In this document: positions 5,191 to 5,442 of the stretch, piece after piece
How the letters are laid out: each line of letters begins with the position of its first letter
Numbering within the stretch: position 1 is the first letter of the stretch
From: Thermoplasmata archaeon
GTDB lineage: Archaea; Thermoplasmatota; Thermoplasmata; Lutacidiplasmatales; UBA184
Length of the DNA stretch: 5,442 nt
NCBI GenBank assembly: GCA_030039825.1
Contig: JASHUV010000029.1
Span: 1-5,442, forward strand
Reading direction: 5' to 3'
The notes under the pieces: model-generated
Told to the model about the DNA's origin: nothing
Database searches by the model: none
What the model saw: only the letters and a program-made list of their open reading frames with translations
Position numbers and translations under genes: made by a program

Positions 5191-5442
5191 ATGCCCGACG
5201 CCGCCCCGTCGACCCCGCTCCTCGAGCAGTACGAGGGCGTCAAGGCCCGGTACCCCGGGCATCTCGTCCTCTTCCGTGTCGGCGACTTCTACGAGGTCTT
5301 CGGGGAGGACGCGAAGCTCCTCTCCGAGGAGCTCGACATCACCCTCACGGCCCGGGGCGCCGACGCCCAGGGCGTCCGGACCCCGATGGCGGGGGTCCCG
5401 CACCACGCCGTCGAGGGCTACCTGGGCCGCCTCGTCGAGAAG
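5191..5442 (+). CDS. mutS: DNA mismatch repair protein MutS, N-terminal part
   Basis: The frame opens with ATG at 5191 and runs off the right edge after 84 codons. It is the start of domain I of MutS, the mismatch-binding domain. Visible marks are [20 protein letters not shown] (10-29), then [12 protein letters not shown] (30-41) with the Phe-x-Glu pair F33 and E35. In bacterial MutS this pair stacks on and hydrogen-bonds to the mispaired base. LDITLTARG and [20 protein letters not shown] (65-84) follow, both strongly conserved. Retention of Phe-x-Glu places it in the MutS1 repair branch rather than among MutS paralogues that lack it. It has its own TATA-like box and follows tRNA-Ser by 73 nt. 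Whether mutL follows lies outside the window. Confidence 0.93.
   Translation, partial: MPDAAPSTPLLEQYEGVKARYPGHLVLFRVGDFYEVFGEDAKLLSEELDITLTARGADAQGVRTPMAGVPHHAVEGYLGRLVEK

Noticed and set aside
3523..5406. A 627-codon minus-strand open frame across the MBL gene, cgi121, both tRNAs and mutS
   Set aside because: It runs through two tRNA genes and three well-supported genes on the opposite strand, and its translation is compositionally biased with no recognisable domain.

Overview
The window is very GC-rich and archaeal. The evidence is a two-ring Cdc48/VAT-type AAA+ ATPase, a KEOPS Cgi121 subunit, tRNA genes without encoded CCA, a tRNA intron with a bulge-helix-bulge fold, and TATA-like boxes 23-30 nt before several start codons. 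A GC-rich euryarchaeal relative, perhaps in Thermoplasmatota, would fit. That placement is inference from gene content (MutS is patchy in archaea) and is not proven by the sequence.

Layout. The left end (minus strand) holds the first 74 codons of a secreted protein with a signal peptide. Next comes the complete minus-strand cdc48 gene (321-2543). A 126-bp divergent intergenic region with two opposed promoters separates it from a plus-strand gene of unknown function (2670-3584). That protein looks like a catalytically dead Mrr-type nuclease fold joined to a PepSY-like C-terminal half. A second copy of almost the same promoter element then precedes a metallo-beta-lactamase-fold hydrolase (3622-4233). 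This is followed after 3 nt by cgi121 (4237-4836), so the two form a likely operon. Two plus-strand tRNA genes follow: tRNA-Gly(TCC), interrupted by a 33-nt intron in the T-loop, and tRNA-Ser(TGA). The right end carries the first 84 codons of mutS behind its own TATA-like box.

How the genes relate. No single pathway is visible. The genes are mostly housekeeping: protein unfolding (Cdc48), tRNA t6A modification (Cgi121), tRNAs and mismatch repair (MutS). Two initiation modes appear side by side. Cdc48, the unknown gene, the MBL gene and mutS look leaderless. Cgi121 (inside an operon) and the secreted protein (with a 5' leader) have Shine-Dalgarno sequences.

The most interesting features are the T-loop intron of tRNA-Gly with a near-canonical splicing motif, and a 12-nt promoter element repeated with 11 of 12 identities. 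No mobile element, CRISPR array or defence system was seen.
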